From UMGS973 sp045599945 (GTDB taxonomy: Bacteria > Bacillota > Clostridia > Peptostreptococcales > Anaerovoracaceae): 60,520 nt of DNA. This document shows, piece by piece, positions 33,015-41,733 of this stretch; positions within the stretch are counted from its first letter, which is position 1; each line of letters starts with the position of its first letter. Position numbers and translations under genes: made by a program. The DNA lies in NCBI GenBank assembly GCA_045599945.1, contig JAZRWY010000047.1, forward strand, positions 1-60,520. The letters are read 5' to 3'. The notes under the pieces were generated by a model. It searched no databases. It saw nothing but the letters and a program-made list of their open reading frames with translations, and was not told where the DNA came from.

Positions 33015-33964
33015 TATATTTCATCCTCTTCGCCCCTGACAATCTTCATCACGCTCATCCGGTTCTTGATTCCCATTTTTCGGAAGATATTATATATATG
33101 GGTCTTTACTGTGCTTTCCGATATGAACAGCTCTGCTGCAATCTCCGCATTGCTGTGCCCTTCATAAATGAGTGCAACCAGGTCTTTTTCCCGCTGGGTC
33201 AGACCAAAAACCTGCTGGATCTCATCAAGACGTTCCTCTATGGTCTTTATCTTCGTCTCTTTCTGTTCTTCCAGATAGGCCGGAACAAATGCAAACCGGT
33301 AAATCAGAATCATCATTGCTATGTTGATGATAAACCAGAATACAATGGTCACATCCAGCGGTTCGCGGATGAAATCACTGTTTCCCCAGTAGACAGAAGT
33401 CTCTCCCCAGAAGTATGTTGCAAAGTTCCATGTAATCATTGCTGTAATGATTGTCATGATAACCGTCAGTGTTCCGTCTGCCTTCTTGTAGCATGCCGCT
33501 ACAATATATGTGATGCTTCCGATCAGCATGATCAGAACAAGAATAATGTCCGATACCAGAAGCAGCCATTTTACCTCATACAATGTCTCCACATCAAATG
33601 CAACAGCAAGCACCAGCCATGCGATTGCATATGCTGCTACATATATCTTTGCGCCAAAATAGTATCCTTCCAGAATCTTCTCCCCAACCAGCTTCTGTTC
33701 CAGAACAAGCCACAGGAAAAACAGCACTGCAATGATACAGTCTCCCATACGCATCAGTTCGACATTGTGATATCCGGCAAGAATATAGTCGGTATAATAT
33801 ATTGCCATGTCATATATGCACATGATGATCAGGCAGAGCATGAAAAGCTGCATGATTCTTATGGTTTCCGTTTTCAGTTTTCTTTCTGCAAGTGTCCCTA
33901 TTGTTAAGCCTGCAACACCCAGCAGTATTGCTGCTATATAACAAAAGAATATTACATGATGCAT
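33014..33964 (-). CDS. membrane-anchored LuxR-family transcriptional regulator
   Basis: 316 residues. The first about 225 residues form seven or so membrane segments (for example FCYIAAILLGVAGLTIG and TVIMTIITAMITWNFATYF); a coiled linker EEQKETKIKTIEERLDEIQQ starting near residue 230 follows, then a GerE/LuxR HTH (LTQREKDLVALIYEGHSNAE, STVKTHIYNIFRKMG). No receiver domain. The membrane part probably senses a signal directly, making this a one-component membrane regulator. Targets unknown; the sirtuin gene upstream is on the same strand. Confidence 0.88.
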   Translation of the reverse strand: MHHVIFFCYIAAILLGVAGLTIGTLAERKLKTETIRIMQLFMLCLIIMCIYDMAIYYTDYILAGYHNVELMRMGDCIIAVLFFLWLVLEQKLVGEKILEGYYFGAKIYVAAYAIAWLVLAVAFDVETLYEVKWLLLVSDIILVLIMLIGSITYIVAACYKKADGTLTVIMTIITAMITWNFATYFWGETSVYWGNSDFIREPLDVTIVFWFIINIAMMILIYRFAFVPAYLEEQKETKIKTIEERLDEIQQVFGLTQREKDLVALIYEGHSNAEIAAELFISESTVKTHIYNIFRKMGIKNRMSVMKIVRGEEDEI

Positions 33965-34053
33965 ATTTTCACCTCGTCTGCTATCCGCTACATTGCATAT
34001 TATATCACAGCCCGCCGGCTTCTCCCAAAGAAAACGGGTGAAACCGCCTCCGC

Positions 34054-34767
34054 TTACTCTCCAAGAATCTTTCCGATGGAATCATTGATGACAAGATCTG
34101 CATTTCTGTCATACGGAGTTTCACTTTTGTTAATCAATATGATATGATCTCCTCTGAAATATTGAATCAGTCCCGCTGCCGGATAAACCGCAAGGGAAGT
34201 GCCGCCTACTATGAGAGTATCACAGTTCTGTATGGCTCTGATGGCTCCTGTCAGACACTCTTCATCCAGGCCTTCCTCATACAGTACGACATCCGGTTTT
34301 ACAACCCCTCCGCACTTTCTGCACTTAGGAATTCCTTCTGAATGGATGATATGATCAAGGTCATGGAATTCACCACAGTCCATGCAATAATTCCTGAGTA
34401 CAGATCCGTGGAGTTCAAAGACTTTTCTGTTTCCTGCCTTCTGATGAAGACCATCTATGTTCTGTGTAACTATGCCGATGAGTTTTCCCTCTTCCTCGAG
34501 CTTTGCAAGTGCAAGGTGCGCCTTGTTAGGCTCTGCATCCGGATAAAGAAGGTTCTTTTTATAATAATCAAAGAATATCTCCATTTTCTCTACAAAGAAA
34601 GAATGACTCAGCATAGTTTCAGGCGGATACCCATATTCACTCATGGCAGAATATAACCCCTTTTCGGAACGGAAATCCGGGATGTTACTTTCTGTCGAAA
34701 CACCGGCTCCTCCAAAAAACACAACAGAACTGCTGTTATCCAATATTCTTTTTACTCTTTCATCCAT
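34054..34767 (-). CDS. cobB: Sir2-family NAD-dependent protein deacylase
   Basis: 237 residues. Removes acyl groups from lysine using NAD+. Motifs: FFGGAGVSTESNIPDFRSEKG (NAD binding), TQNIDGLHQKAG with the catalytic His in ELHGS, and a zinc ribbon CMDC...CRKC (about residues 124-148). The end SIGKILGE is typical. AGGAG precedes the ATG. It is a class III-like bacterial sirtuin; whether it prefers acetyl or longer acyl groups cannot be told. Confidence 0.94.
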   Translation of the reverse strand: MDERVKRILDNSSSVVFFGGAGVSTESNIPDFRSEKGLYSAMSEYGYPPETMLSHSFFVEKMEIFFDYYKKNLLYPDAEPNKAHLALAKLEEEGKLIGIVTQNIDGLHQKAGNRKVFELHGSVLRNYCMDCGEFHDLDHIIHSEGIPKCRKCGGVVKPDVVLYEEGLDEECLTGAIRAIQNCDTLIVGGTSLAVYPAAGLIQYFRGDHIILINKSETPYDRNADLVINDSIGKILGE

Positions 34768-34872
34768 TGTACCGTTCTCCTTTCTGAAAACATATTAATA
34801 TTATATCCCTTTCAGAAAAAAATGACAACACGGTCATTCCATGTTAACATATCATAGAGGAGAGAGAAAAAC

Positions 34873-35007
34873 ATGAAAAACGAATTACAGGTAGAAAATG
34901 TTACATGCCCGAACTGCGGCCATGTATTTATCGCCGCTTTTGCAGCAGAAAATCCTTCTGTCGTCTGTCCGGACTGCGGAAAGGAATTCACCCCTGAAAA
35001 CAAATGA
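34873..35007 (+). CDS. 44-residue zinc-ribbon protein
   Basis: A very short gene: begins MKNELQVENVTCPNCGHVF and ends CPDCGKEFTPENK. Two CxxCG knuckles (residues 12-16 and 32-36) form a classic zinc ribbon. GAGGAGAG lies upstream of the ATG and a strong terminator overlaps its end, so it is an independent unit. It is divergent from the sirtuin gene. A role in nucleic acid or protein binding is likely; I know no exact family. Confidence 0.82.
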   Translation: MKNELQVENVTCPNCGHVFIAAFAAENPSVVCPDCGKEFTPENK

Positions 35008-35022
35008 GAACCGCCGGTTCTC
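35006..35022. terminator. terminator after the zinc-ribbon gene
   Basis: GAGAACC (35006-35012) and GGTTCTC (35016-35022) with a three-base loop, followed by ATTTTTTC on the plus strand. It overlaps the stop codons of both convergent genes. Confidence 0.85.
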
Positions 35023-35581
35023 ATTTTTTCTTTATTTCCTGTGCAAGAAACTCCGCCAGAAACAGATGTCCTTCCGCACCTGGATGAATACCGTCTACAT
35101 AAGCTTCCCTCATGGAAACTGTTTCTGCAAATCTTTTGTATGCTGCCTGCGTATCCAGAATGCCGATGCCGTTCATCCTCTCCAGGCGCTCTGCAAATTC
35201 CTGCAGTTTTCTGTTAACTTCTCCATAATCTGCCCGCATCCACATGCGGCCCGCAAGCGCAGGATGTGTCAGAAGAGGCGTGAGCGCAATGAGCCTTCCT
35301 TCTCCTGCCAGCTCCGCCATCTCATGGACATGATGGATGGCAGTATCTACACTTCCTCCCATGATGAAATCATTCGTACCGGTCATCAGAAGAATATTGT
35401 CGGAACGGGACGCAAGTGCATCCTTCTCAAAGCGAAGAAGAACGCCTCCTGTCGTATCCCCGTTTATCCCTTTATTGATTACTTCATATCCGTATTCCGT
35501 ACGAAGCAGACTGGCAAAGCACTGACTTCTCCGCAGCGGAAAACCGTTGACAATGCTGTTTCCTATGATAATTAATTTCAT
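35021..35581 (-). CDS. SGNH-family hydrolase (GDSL-like esterase)
   Basis: 186 residues. The fold is shown by block I IIIGNSIVNGF, block II with INKGINGDTTGG, block III LLMTGTNDFIMGG and block V VDGIHPGAEGH (catalytic Asp and His). In block I the usual GDS reads GNS; the nucleophile Ser remains. No signal peptide, so it acts in the cytoplasm. Probably a small lipase or acylhydrolase of the TesA/arylesterase class; substrate unknown. Confidence 0.87.
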   Translation of the reverse strand: MKLIIIGNSIVNGFPLRRSQCFASLLRTEYGYEVINKGINGDTTGGVLLRFEKDALASRSDNILLMTGTNDFIMGGSVDTAIHHVHEMAELAGEGRLIALTPLLTHPALAGRMWMRADYGEVNRKLQEFAERLERMNGIGILDTQAAYKRFAETVSMREAYVDGIHPGAEGHLFLAEFLAQEIKKK

Positions 35582-35599
35582 GATTCACCTCAAAAAACC

Positions 35600-35618
35600 G
35601 GCGCAGCATTGCTGCGCC
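35600..35618 (-). terminator. terminator after the aspartate kinase gene
   Basis: GGCGCAGC / GCTGCGCC around a three-base loop, followed by GGTTTTTT on the minus strand. Confidence 0.9.
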
Positions 35619-35624
35619 ATGAAA

Positions 35625-36944
35625 TTATCCTTCAAATGCCTCGTATATTGCTCTTACCGCATTTTCAAAATCGCTGTTTGCAACTCCTACAATCACGTTG
35701 ATTTCTGATGATCCCTGGTCAATCATCCGGATATTAATGCCTGCATCTGCAAGCGCTTGAAACAGTGTCGCTGAAGTTCCGGTCCTATATGCCATTCCGA
35801 TTCCTACCGTTGCAATCAGGGCAATATCCTGTGAAACTTCTACAGTATCTACCTTCAATATGCTCTTGCATGCCTCAACAACATCATCCACTTTTCCTTC
35901 AATGTCCTTATTGCTCATGATTGCTGACATGGTATCGATTCCGGTTGGCACATGTTCAATGCTGATATCATGGTCTTCCAGAATGCCTGAAAATCTTCTG
36001 ACAAATCCTTTTTCAGAGGACATGTTATTCTTTGAAAGATTGATGGAAGTGAAGTCCTTGCTTCCTGCAATGCCGGTAATGACTCTTGATTCATCATCCA
36101 GTTCATAACTGGATGAAATGATGGTTCCCGCATCTTCCGGTCTGTTTGTATTCTTGATATTGATCGGAATTCCTGCCTTTTTCGCCGGATAGATTGCCTC
36201 ATCATGAAGTACGGATGCTCCCATGTATGACAGTTCTCTCAGTTCTGCATAGGATACCTTTGCAATCGGCTTAGGGTTATCTACAATTCTCGGATCTGCC
36301 ATCAGGAATCCGGATACATCTGTCCAGTTTTCATAAATGTCCGCCTGTGCAGCTCTTGCTACCAGAGCGCCGGTAATGTCGGAACCGCCTCTTGAAAATG
36401 TCTTGATCTCACCATTTTCATCCGTTCCGTAAAAGCCTGGAAATACAGCTTTTTCGTGTTTTGCAATTTCGTTCTTTAATGCTTCATTGGTCTCCTCTTC
36501 CTTGAGTCTCCCCTTGGCATCAAACTGAATCAGTCCTGCTGTATCCACAAAGTCATATCCTAAAACCTTCGCACACAGAATTGCATTTAAATATTCTCCT
36601 CTGGATGCAAGATAGTCTTCTGTCGCAGTTCCCGTTGCAATCTTATCTCTGATGACTGCAAACTCTCTGCCGTAATCTATATCCAGTCCCATGCCTACAG
36701 CCGCAGCAACATATCTGTCTTCAATGACCTGCAGCAGCTGGTCATGTGGCAGGTTGTGATCCATATGGGTTTTGGTCAGATATAGCAGGTCTGTGATTTT
36801 ATTATCTCCAGAAAACCTTTTCCCCGGAGCTGATACAATAATATATTTTCTCTCCTCATCCGCCTGGATGATATCTCTGATCTTTCCGATCTGAATGGCA
36901 TCTGCTACTGAAGATCCACCAAATTTTGCAACTTTAATTCCCAT
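35625..36944 (-). CDS. lysC: aspartate kinase
   Basis: 439 residues. Phosphorylates aspartate, first step to lysine, threonine and methionine. Kinase signature VAKFGGSSVADA at the start, FSRGGSDITGALVARA and the YEN-WTDVSGF region. Two C-terminal ACT domains (about 300-439; VTGIAGSKDFTSINL and LIATVGIGMAYRTGTSATLF) give feedback control by amino acids. ATG 36944 is eight bases after AGGAGG. No lysine riboswitch or T-box fits in the short leader. It stands alone, without other pathway genes. Confidence 0.95.
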   Translation of the reverse strand: MGIKVAKFGGSSVADAIQIGKIRDIIQADEERKYIIVSAPGKRFSGDNKITDLLYLTKTHMDHNLPHDQLLQVIEDRYVAAAVGMGLDIDYGREFAVIRDKIATGTATEDYLASRGEYLNAILCAKVLGYDFVDTAGLIQFDAKGRLKEEETNEALKNEIAKHEKAVFPGFYGTDENGEIKTFSRGGSDITGALVARAAQADIYENWTDVSGFLMADPRIVDNPKPIAKVSYAELRELSYMGASVLHDEAIYPAKKAGIPINIKNTNRPEDAGTIISSSYELDDESRVITGIAGSKDFTSINLSKNNMSSEKGFVRRFSGILEDHDISIEHVPTGIDTMSAIMSNKDIEGKVDDVVEACKSILKVDTVEVSQDIALIATVGIGMAYRTGTSATLFQALADAGINIRMIDQGSSEINVIVGVANSDFENAVRAIYEAFEG

Positions 36945-37063
36945 ATGTATTTCCTCCTGAATCATAAATATGGTACTAGTATATCACTTAAAAGGTGCTT
37001 TTTCCACTTTTTTGTCTTCAGAACACAAAATATCGCTTCTGCTATTGTTTTGCAATAATACCT

Positions 37064-39079
37064 CTATGTTACCAGTTTAAAGTATGCATTGGAGGTCAGT
37101 TTGTAGGCTATGCCATAAATAACGGCAAAAGCAAGCAGGCAGCATCCTGTAACCAGAAGCAGAAGCTTTGTATTGAGAAGGCCGAACAGTATCAGCAGCC
37201 TGTTCATGAACGGAAAGGCAAATGCCAGATGCACTGCAGCTGCGAGGATTGGAAGAAGGAATAAAAGCTTCATCTGCGAATTGATATTCTTCCGGATATC
37301 CTTTCTGGTCATACCTACCTTCTGCATGATTTCAAATCTGGACTGGTCTTCATAGCCTTCCGATACCTGCTTGTAGTATATGATGAGTACTGCTGCAGTC
37401 ATGAAAATCAGGCTAAGCATTGCTCCAAGGAACAGAAGTCCTCCGAAGGTGCCGTAGAAGTCGCTGCGTTTCAGCTGCTTGCTGTCTACTGTCAGGTTCC
37501 AGTGATCATATCCTTCAATGGAAGAGAATAGGTCTCTGGTTAGATTCTGAAGCGTTTCATCCTTCTGCTCCTCTGCCAGATCAAACTCGTAGTACCAGCA
37601 GTGACAGAGCATATCCCCTCCATCATAATCCTTGTAGCTGTCATAGCATTTTACAGTTTCATACATGTCAGGGATGAACACAAACATGCTTGAACTTACC
37701 GATGCCTGCCCTGAGCCGAACAGATCCAGAGTATTATCCGGAAGACGTTCTTTGACCTTGAAGGTCAGACCTCCGCAGGTAAATTCATCGCCCAGATCGT
37801 CTGTACAAACGGGCTGCACTACCGCTTCACCCTTTTCCAGGCTTACATTTTTTCCGTACAGCCTGTTATAGTCTTCGATGTCAATGAAGTGGACTTCGCA
37901 GACCTTTTCATAGTCAATGAAAGCCATGTTGGTTTTTGAGTTTAGCGTGATTTGCACATTGCTGTTATCCAGGTAGCCTGTTATGGTATATTCTGTATAT
38001 TCCCGGCCATCTCTGGTTTCAAGACCTATGGTTTTGCTTACAGCACTGTGAAGGATGCCCTCCATGTGATTGCCGCCATCCTCATAGCCATACTGCATCC
38101 ATCTGACGTTGACTTCCTTTGGATAGCGGTTGTGCATCGAATCCTCTGACCCGAGGAAAAGGCATGTAGTAGTCGATAAGGTAACAAGCACCATGGTCAG
38201 CAGAATGCATATTGATGCAAGGCCGGCGCCGTTACGCTTCATTCTGTAGGACATCTGTGATACCGATACAAAATGGCTGGGGTTATAGTAATATTTCTTG
38301 TTTTTCTGAAGGATCCTGCATATGAGAACTGACCCGGCGATAAATAGAAGATATGTCCCGATAATAACCATTATGACAGCGATAAAGAAGAAGAACAGAG
38401 CTTCTATGGGCTGTTCGATTGCTACTGCCAGGTAGTACGCTCCCGCTAGTATTACTGCTCCTGAAACAGCCAGAAATACATTGGATTTCGGTGGCTTTTC
38501 TCCTACGGATTCGCTTCTTATGAGGTCTACCGCCTTTGAATTCCTTGCAATCCTCAGCGAATTGATGAGAATCAGAAGGTAGGTAAGGCTAAAGGTCCCC
38601 AGGGTGAGCACTATGGATTCCATAGGTATGCAGAATGAATATTGAACGATTCCTCCAACCAGGTTGAAAAGGAGCATTTCGGAAAGCCTGGAAAGCAGGA
38701 TGCCAAAGCCTATTCCAACGGGCACTGTTATGAGAAAACTTATCAGCACTTCATGGAATATGAGCATGAAAATATTCTTCTTTCCCATGCCAAGCATGTT
38801 ATATAGACCATATTCCTTCAGCCTTCTTCTAATCAGGAAAGAGTTGGTATAGAAGAGGAAGATCAGGGCAAATATGCCGATAATAAAGGTGCCAAGGCTC
38901 ATGATGGACTTCAGGGTTTCGTCACCTTCCATGTCGTCCAGAGCCTCTGTTATCGAAAGATATGATATGATATAGAACATGACAGCCATCATGATACCTG
39001 TCAGGAGGAACGGTAAGTAGAGTTTCCCGTTCTTTTTGATGCCGGTAAGCGCCAGGCTTAAATAGAATCCTTTCTTCAT
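37064..39079 (-). CDS. bceB: BceB-type FtsX-like ABC transporter permease
   Basis: 671 residues, ten membrane segments with a large extracellular domain (about 310-550) between segments 7 and 8, the hallmark of BceB transporters that sense and remove peptide antibiotics such as bacitracin. N-terminal LALTGIKKNGKLYLPFLLTG and the EYGLYNMLGMGKKNIF loop are typical. It overlaps the ATPase stop by four bases and belongs with the two-component system encoded just upstream. Confidence 0.92.
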   Translation of the reverse strand: MKKGFYLSLALTGIKKNGKLYLPFLLTGIMMAVMFYIISYLSITEALDDMEGDETLKSIMSLGTFIIGIFALIFLFYTNSFLIRRRLKEYGLYNMLGMGKKNIFMLIFHEVLISFLITVPVGIGFGILLSRLSEMLLFNLVGGIVQYSFCIPMESIVLTLGTFSLTYLLILINSLRIARNSKAVDLIRSESVGEKPPKSNVFLAVSGAVILAGAYYLAVAIEQPIEALFFFFIAVIMVIIGTYLLFIAGSVLICRILQKNKKYYYNPSHFVSVSQMSYRMKRNGAGLASICILLTMVLVTLSTTTCLFLGSEDSMHNRYPKEVNVRWMQYGYEDGGNHMEGILHSAVSKTIGLETRDGREYTEYTITGYLDNSNVQITLNSKTNMAFIDYEKVCEVHFIDIEDYNRLYGKNVSLEKGEAVVQPVCTDDLGDEFTCGGLTFKVKERLPDNTLDLFGSGQASVSSSMFVFIPDMYETVKCYDSYKDYDGGDMLCHCWYYEFDLAEEQKDETLQNLTRDLFSSIEGYDHWNLTVDSKQLKRSDFYGTFGGLLFLGAMLSLIFMTAAVLIIYYKQVSEGYEDQSRFEIMQKVGMTRKDIRKNINSQMKLLFLLPILAAAVHLAFAFPFMNRLLILFGLLNTKLLLLVTGCCLLAFAVIYGIAYKLTSNAYFKLVT

Positions 39080-39840
39080 GATCTGTCACCGCCTTGTGCC
39101 AGCAGATTAAGGGAATCGCTTATTTTCTGGTAGAGCTCTTCATTGGTTGAGTCTCCTTTATAGATCTGATGGAATACGATGCCATCCTTAATGAAGAGTA
39201 CCCTGGAAGCGTGGCTTGCTGCTTTTACTGAATGGGTTACCATCAGGATGGTCTGCCCCTGTCTGTTGATCTTTCCAAACAGCCTTAGCAGTTCATCGGA
39301 TGCCTTGGAATCCAGGGCACCTGTAGGTTCATCCGCAAGGATTATGCTTGGATTGGTAATAAGGGCGCGGGCAACTGCAGCCCTTTGCTTCTGTCCTCCT
39401 GAGACTTCATATGGATATTTGCCTAGAAGTTCTGTGATTCCAAGAGATTCTGCAATCGGCATCAGTTTTCTTTTCATCTCGTCATATTTTTCTCCAGATA
39501 AAACCAGAGGAAGATAGATATTATCCTCCAGGGTAAAGGTATCCAGAAGATTGAATTCCTGAAACACAAAGCCCAGATTATCTCGTCTGAATTCTGCTGC
39601 ATCTTTTTCATCCACTTTTGAGAAATCCTTCCCGTCAAGTATTACAGTTCCGCTTGTAGGCTTATCTAAAGCTGCGAGAATGTTAAGCAGCGTAGTCTTT
39701 CCGCTTCCTGATTCTCCCATGATTGCAACATATTCGCCTCGTTCTACGGTGAAGGTTACATTCTTAAGAGCTTCGACAGCATTGCCGCCAAATCTTGTCT
39801 TATATACTTTTCTAATATCTTTTGTTTCCAATAAGGTCAT
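39076..39840 (-). CDS. bceA: BceA-type ABC transporter ATP-binding protein
   Basis: 254 residues. Walker A GESGSGKTTL, Q-loop FVFQEFNLL, signature VSGGQKQRAAVARAL, Walker B IILADEPTGALD, H-loop VTHSV: a complete MacB/LolD-type ATPase. ATG 39840 is five bases after AGGAGG; an upstream in-frame start overlaps that site. It works with the large permease downstream in antimicrobial-peptide defence. A 21-base-spaced direct repeat upstream may be the response-regulator site. Confidence 0.93.
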   Translation of the reverse strand: MTLLETKDIRKVYKTRFGGNAVEALKNVTFTVERGEYVAIMGESGSGKTTLLNILAALDKPTSGTVILDGKDFSKVDEKDAAEFRRDNLGFVFQEFNLLDTFTLEDNIYLPLVLSGEKYDEMKRKLMPIAESLGITELLGKYPYEVSGGQKQRAAVARALITNPSIILADEPTGALDSKASDELLRLFGKINRQGQTILMVTHSVKAASHASRVLFIKDGIVFHQIYKGDSTNEELYQKISDSLNLLAQGGDRS

Positions 39841-39915
39841 GATTGCCTCCTTTTGCATCGCTTTAACTTACAGGTTCATGATAAAAGAAAAGGACGACCC
39901 ATTCCATCGAATCGC

Positions 39916-39949
39916 CTTACATATGTATTCATATTTCTTACATCCATGT
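39916..39949. promoter_or_regulatory. candidate response-regulator binding repeat upstream of bceAB
   Basis: CTTACAT occurs at 39916-39922 and 39937-39943, exactly 21 bases (two helical turns) apart, each followed by a short ATGT (CTTACATATGT and CTTACATCCATGT). OmpR-type regulators bind such direct repeats. It lies about 75 bases upstream of the ATPase start codon, in the HK-ATPase gap. Confidence 0.5.
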
Positions 39950-39953
39950 CAGA

Positions 39954-40925
39954 TTATTCAATTTCAAGCCTGGAAGGCCCAAAATCAATACATATTTCGG
40001 TTCCGCTGCCGGGCATGGATTCTGCTGAAATATCGTGGCCCAGTCTGTCACATGTCTTTTTACAAAGATAAAGGCCGATGCCGCTTGCTTTCCTGTCTTC
40101 CCTTCCATTAAAGCCGGTATATCCCTTATCGAATATCCTGGGAATATCTTCCGGAGCAATGCCGATTCCCGTATCCTTTATGCATAGACGGCCGTCTTTC
40201 ATAAATATGGATATGGAACCTTCATTGGTATATTTTACAGCATTGGATAATATCTGCTCCAGGACAAAGGCAAGCCATTTTTCATCCGTGATGACCTTAG
40301 CGCTGACCGCGCTGTATTCAAGCTTTAGCCCCTTGTTTATGAAATCACCTGAAAACTTACGTATGGCAGGACGTATGATATCATCCAGTTCAACTTCCCG
40401 GATTACAAGGTCGCTGTCCTTTGAGTCAAGCCTCAGATATGTCATGACCATTTCAACATAGCGCTCAATGTCATTTAAGTCGTGTCTTAGCTTTCTTGAA
40501 AGCTCGCTGTCTTCGCTCTGAAGCCTGAGGCGCATGGATGCGATGGGAGTCTTGATCTGATGCGCCCAGGTAGAATAGTAGTCCACCATATCGATATATC
40601 CATTGTTCAGCTTCTGCTCATTCCGCTCCTTTGCTTCCATGATCAGGGCAATGATACGCTGATACTCCTCTTCGTATGCTTCGCCTGCGGGAGGAAGATC
40701 CATGCTGTATTCTGTGATTTCCCTAAGTTCTCTGCATTTCATGGCATTGCGTCCATATTCTCCGGCAAAGACGCAAAGACCGAAGGCTGAGCATAAAATG
40801 AGAGGATATGTCATAGCAGAAAGAGGAATTCCATAAAGGAGAAGGACTATGGAGAAAATGAGCATGCAGGCTATGTATGCTGCAATCTGCCTTATTCTGA
40901 ATCTAATAAACCTTCCTGGTTTCAT
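39954..40925 (-). CDS. bceS: BceS-type sensor histidine kinase
   Basis: 323 residues. Two close membrane segments near the N-terminus (IAAYIACMLIFSIVLLLYGI and MTYPLILCSAFGLCVFAGE) with almost no extracellular loop: an intramembrane-sensing kinase. Phosphoacceptor region WAHQIKTPIASMRLRLQ; ATPase motifs VLEQILSNAVKYT (N box), DTGIGIAPEDIPRIFDKG (G1/F). Such kinases detect flux of the partner ABC transporter instead of the antibiotic itself. Gene starts two bases after the response regulator. Confidence 0.93.
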   Translation of the reverse strand: MKPGRFIRFRIRQIAAYIACMLIFSIVLLLYGIPLSAMTYPLILCSAFGLCVFAGEYGRNAMKCRELREITEYSMDLPPAGEAYEEEYQRIIALIMEAKERNEQKLNNGYIDMVDYYSTWAHQIKTPIASMRLRLQSEDSELSRKLRHDLNDIERYVEMVMTYLRLDSKDSDLVIREVELDDIIRPAIRKFSGDFINKGLKLEYSAVSAKVITDEKWLAFVLEQILSNAVKYTNEGSISIFMKDGRLCIKDTGIGIAPEDIPRIFDKGYTGFNGREDRKASGIGLYLCKKTCDRLGHDISAESMPGSGTEICIDFGPSRLEIE

Positions 40926-40927
40926 GT

Positions 40928-41605
40928 TTACTCCTTAATAATATATCCTATGCCAAACTTTGTGGTGATGAATCCGGACAGGCCTATTCCTTCCAGCTTT
41001 TTTCTAAGCCTGCCCACATTCACTGTCAGTGTATTCTCATCTATGTATAAATCGGTTTCCCACAGGATTTCCATGAGTTTTTCCCTGCTGACAACCTTTC
41101 CCTTGTTCTTCATTAAAGAAAGCAGAATACGGTACTCATTTTTCGATAGTTCAAGTTTCTGATTGCTAAAACTTAAACTTCCGTCTCCTGTATTTAGAAA
41201 AGCCCCCCTATGTTCAATGATGGGCATTGCGTCCCCGAAGTCGTAAGTTCTCCTTAAAAGAGCCTGGATCCTGGCAATCAGAACGCTCTGATCAAAGGGC
41301 TTGGGGATGAAGTCATCTGCACCCATGTTCATTGCCATTACAATATTCATGTTATCTGAAGCAGAGGAAATGAATATGATTGGAACCGAGCTAAGCCTCC
41401 GTATTTCCCGGCACCAATGGTAGCCATCCATGAAAGGAAGACCGATGTCGATCAATACCATGTGCGGCTCATAGGCTACAAATTCCGGCATGACATTGTG
41501 AAAGTCACGAACCATATGTGCTTCCATTCCCCAGCCTTCCACGCAGTTTGTCACTGTCTCTGCTATTCCTTTGTTATCCTCGACAATCAGTATTCTGTAT
41601 TTCAT
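40928..41605 (-). CDS. bceR: BceR-type OmpR-family response regulator
   Basis: 225 residues. Receiver domain with acidic pocket (VEDNKG) and phospho-Asp in VLIDIGLPFMDG, Lys in DFIPKPFDQS; C-terminal winged helix (LSKNEYRILLSLMKNKGKVV, TVNVGRLRKKLEGIG). First gene of the four-gene module; likely activates bceAB. Confidence 0.94.
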   Translation of the reverse strand: MKYRILIVEDNKGIAETVTNCVEGWGMEAHMVRDFHNVMPEFVAYEPHMVLIDIGLPFMDGYHWCREIRRLSSVPIIFISSASDNMNIVMAMNMGADDFIPKPFDQSVLIARIQALLRRTYDFGDAMPIIEHRGAFLNTGDGSLSFSNQKLELSKNEYRILLSLMKNKGKVVSREKLMEILWETDLYIDENTLTVNVGRLRKKLEGIGLSGFITTKFGIGYIIKE

Positions 41606-41705
41606 TCTTTTATTATACCATAATCAGGAGCAGGCAATTCTAACGTTTCTGTAACATCCACCAAGTGATAAAACAAACCATTTCCTATCAAAATGCGAAA
41701 GAAAA

Positions 41706-41724
41706 CCTCACATCAAATGTGAGG
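41706..41724 (-). terminator. terminator after the PTS IIC gene
   Basis: CCTCACAT / ATGTGAGG around a three-base loop, followed by TTTTCTTT on the minus strand. Confidence 0.88.
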
Positions 41725-41733
41725 TCAAATGTA

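Noticed and set aside
33098..33907. 269-codon plus-strand frame opposite the LuxR-type gene
   Set aside because: Composition is an artefact of the hydrophobic gene on the other strand; no ribosome site, and the minus-strand protein has clear domains.
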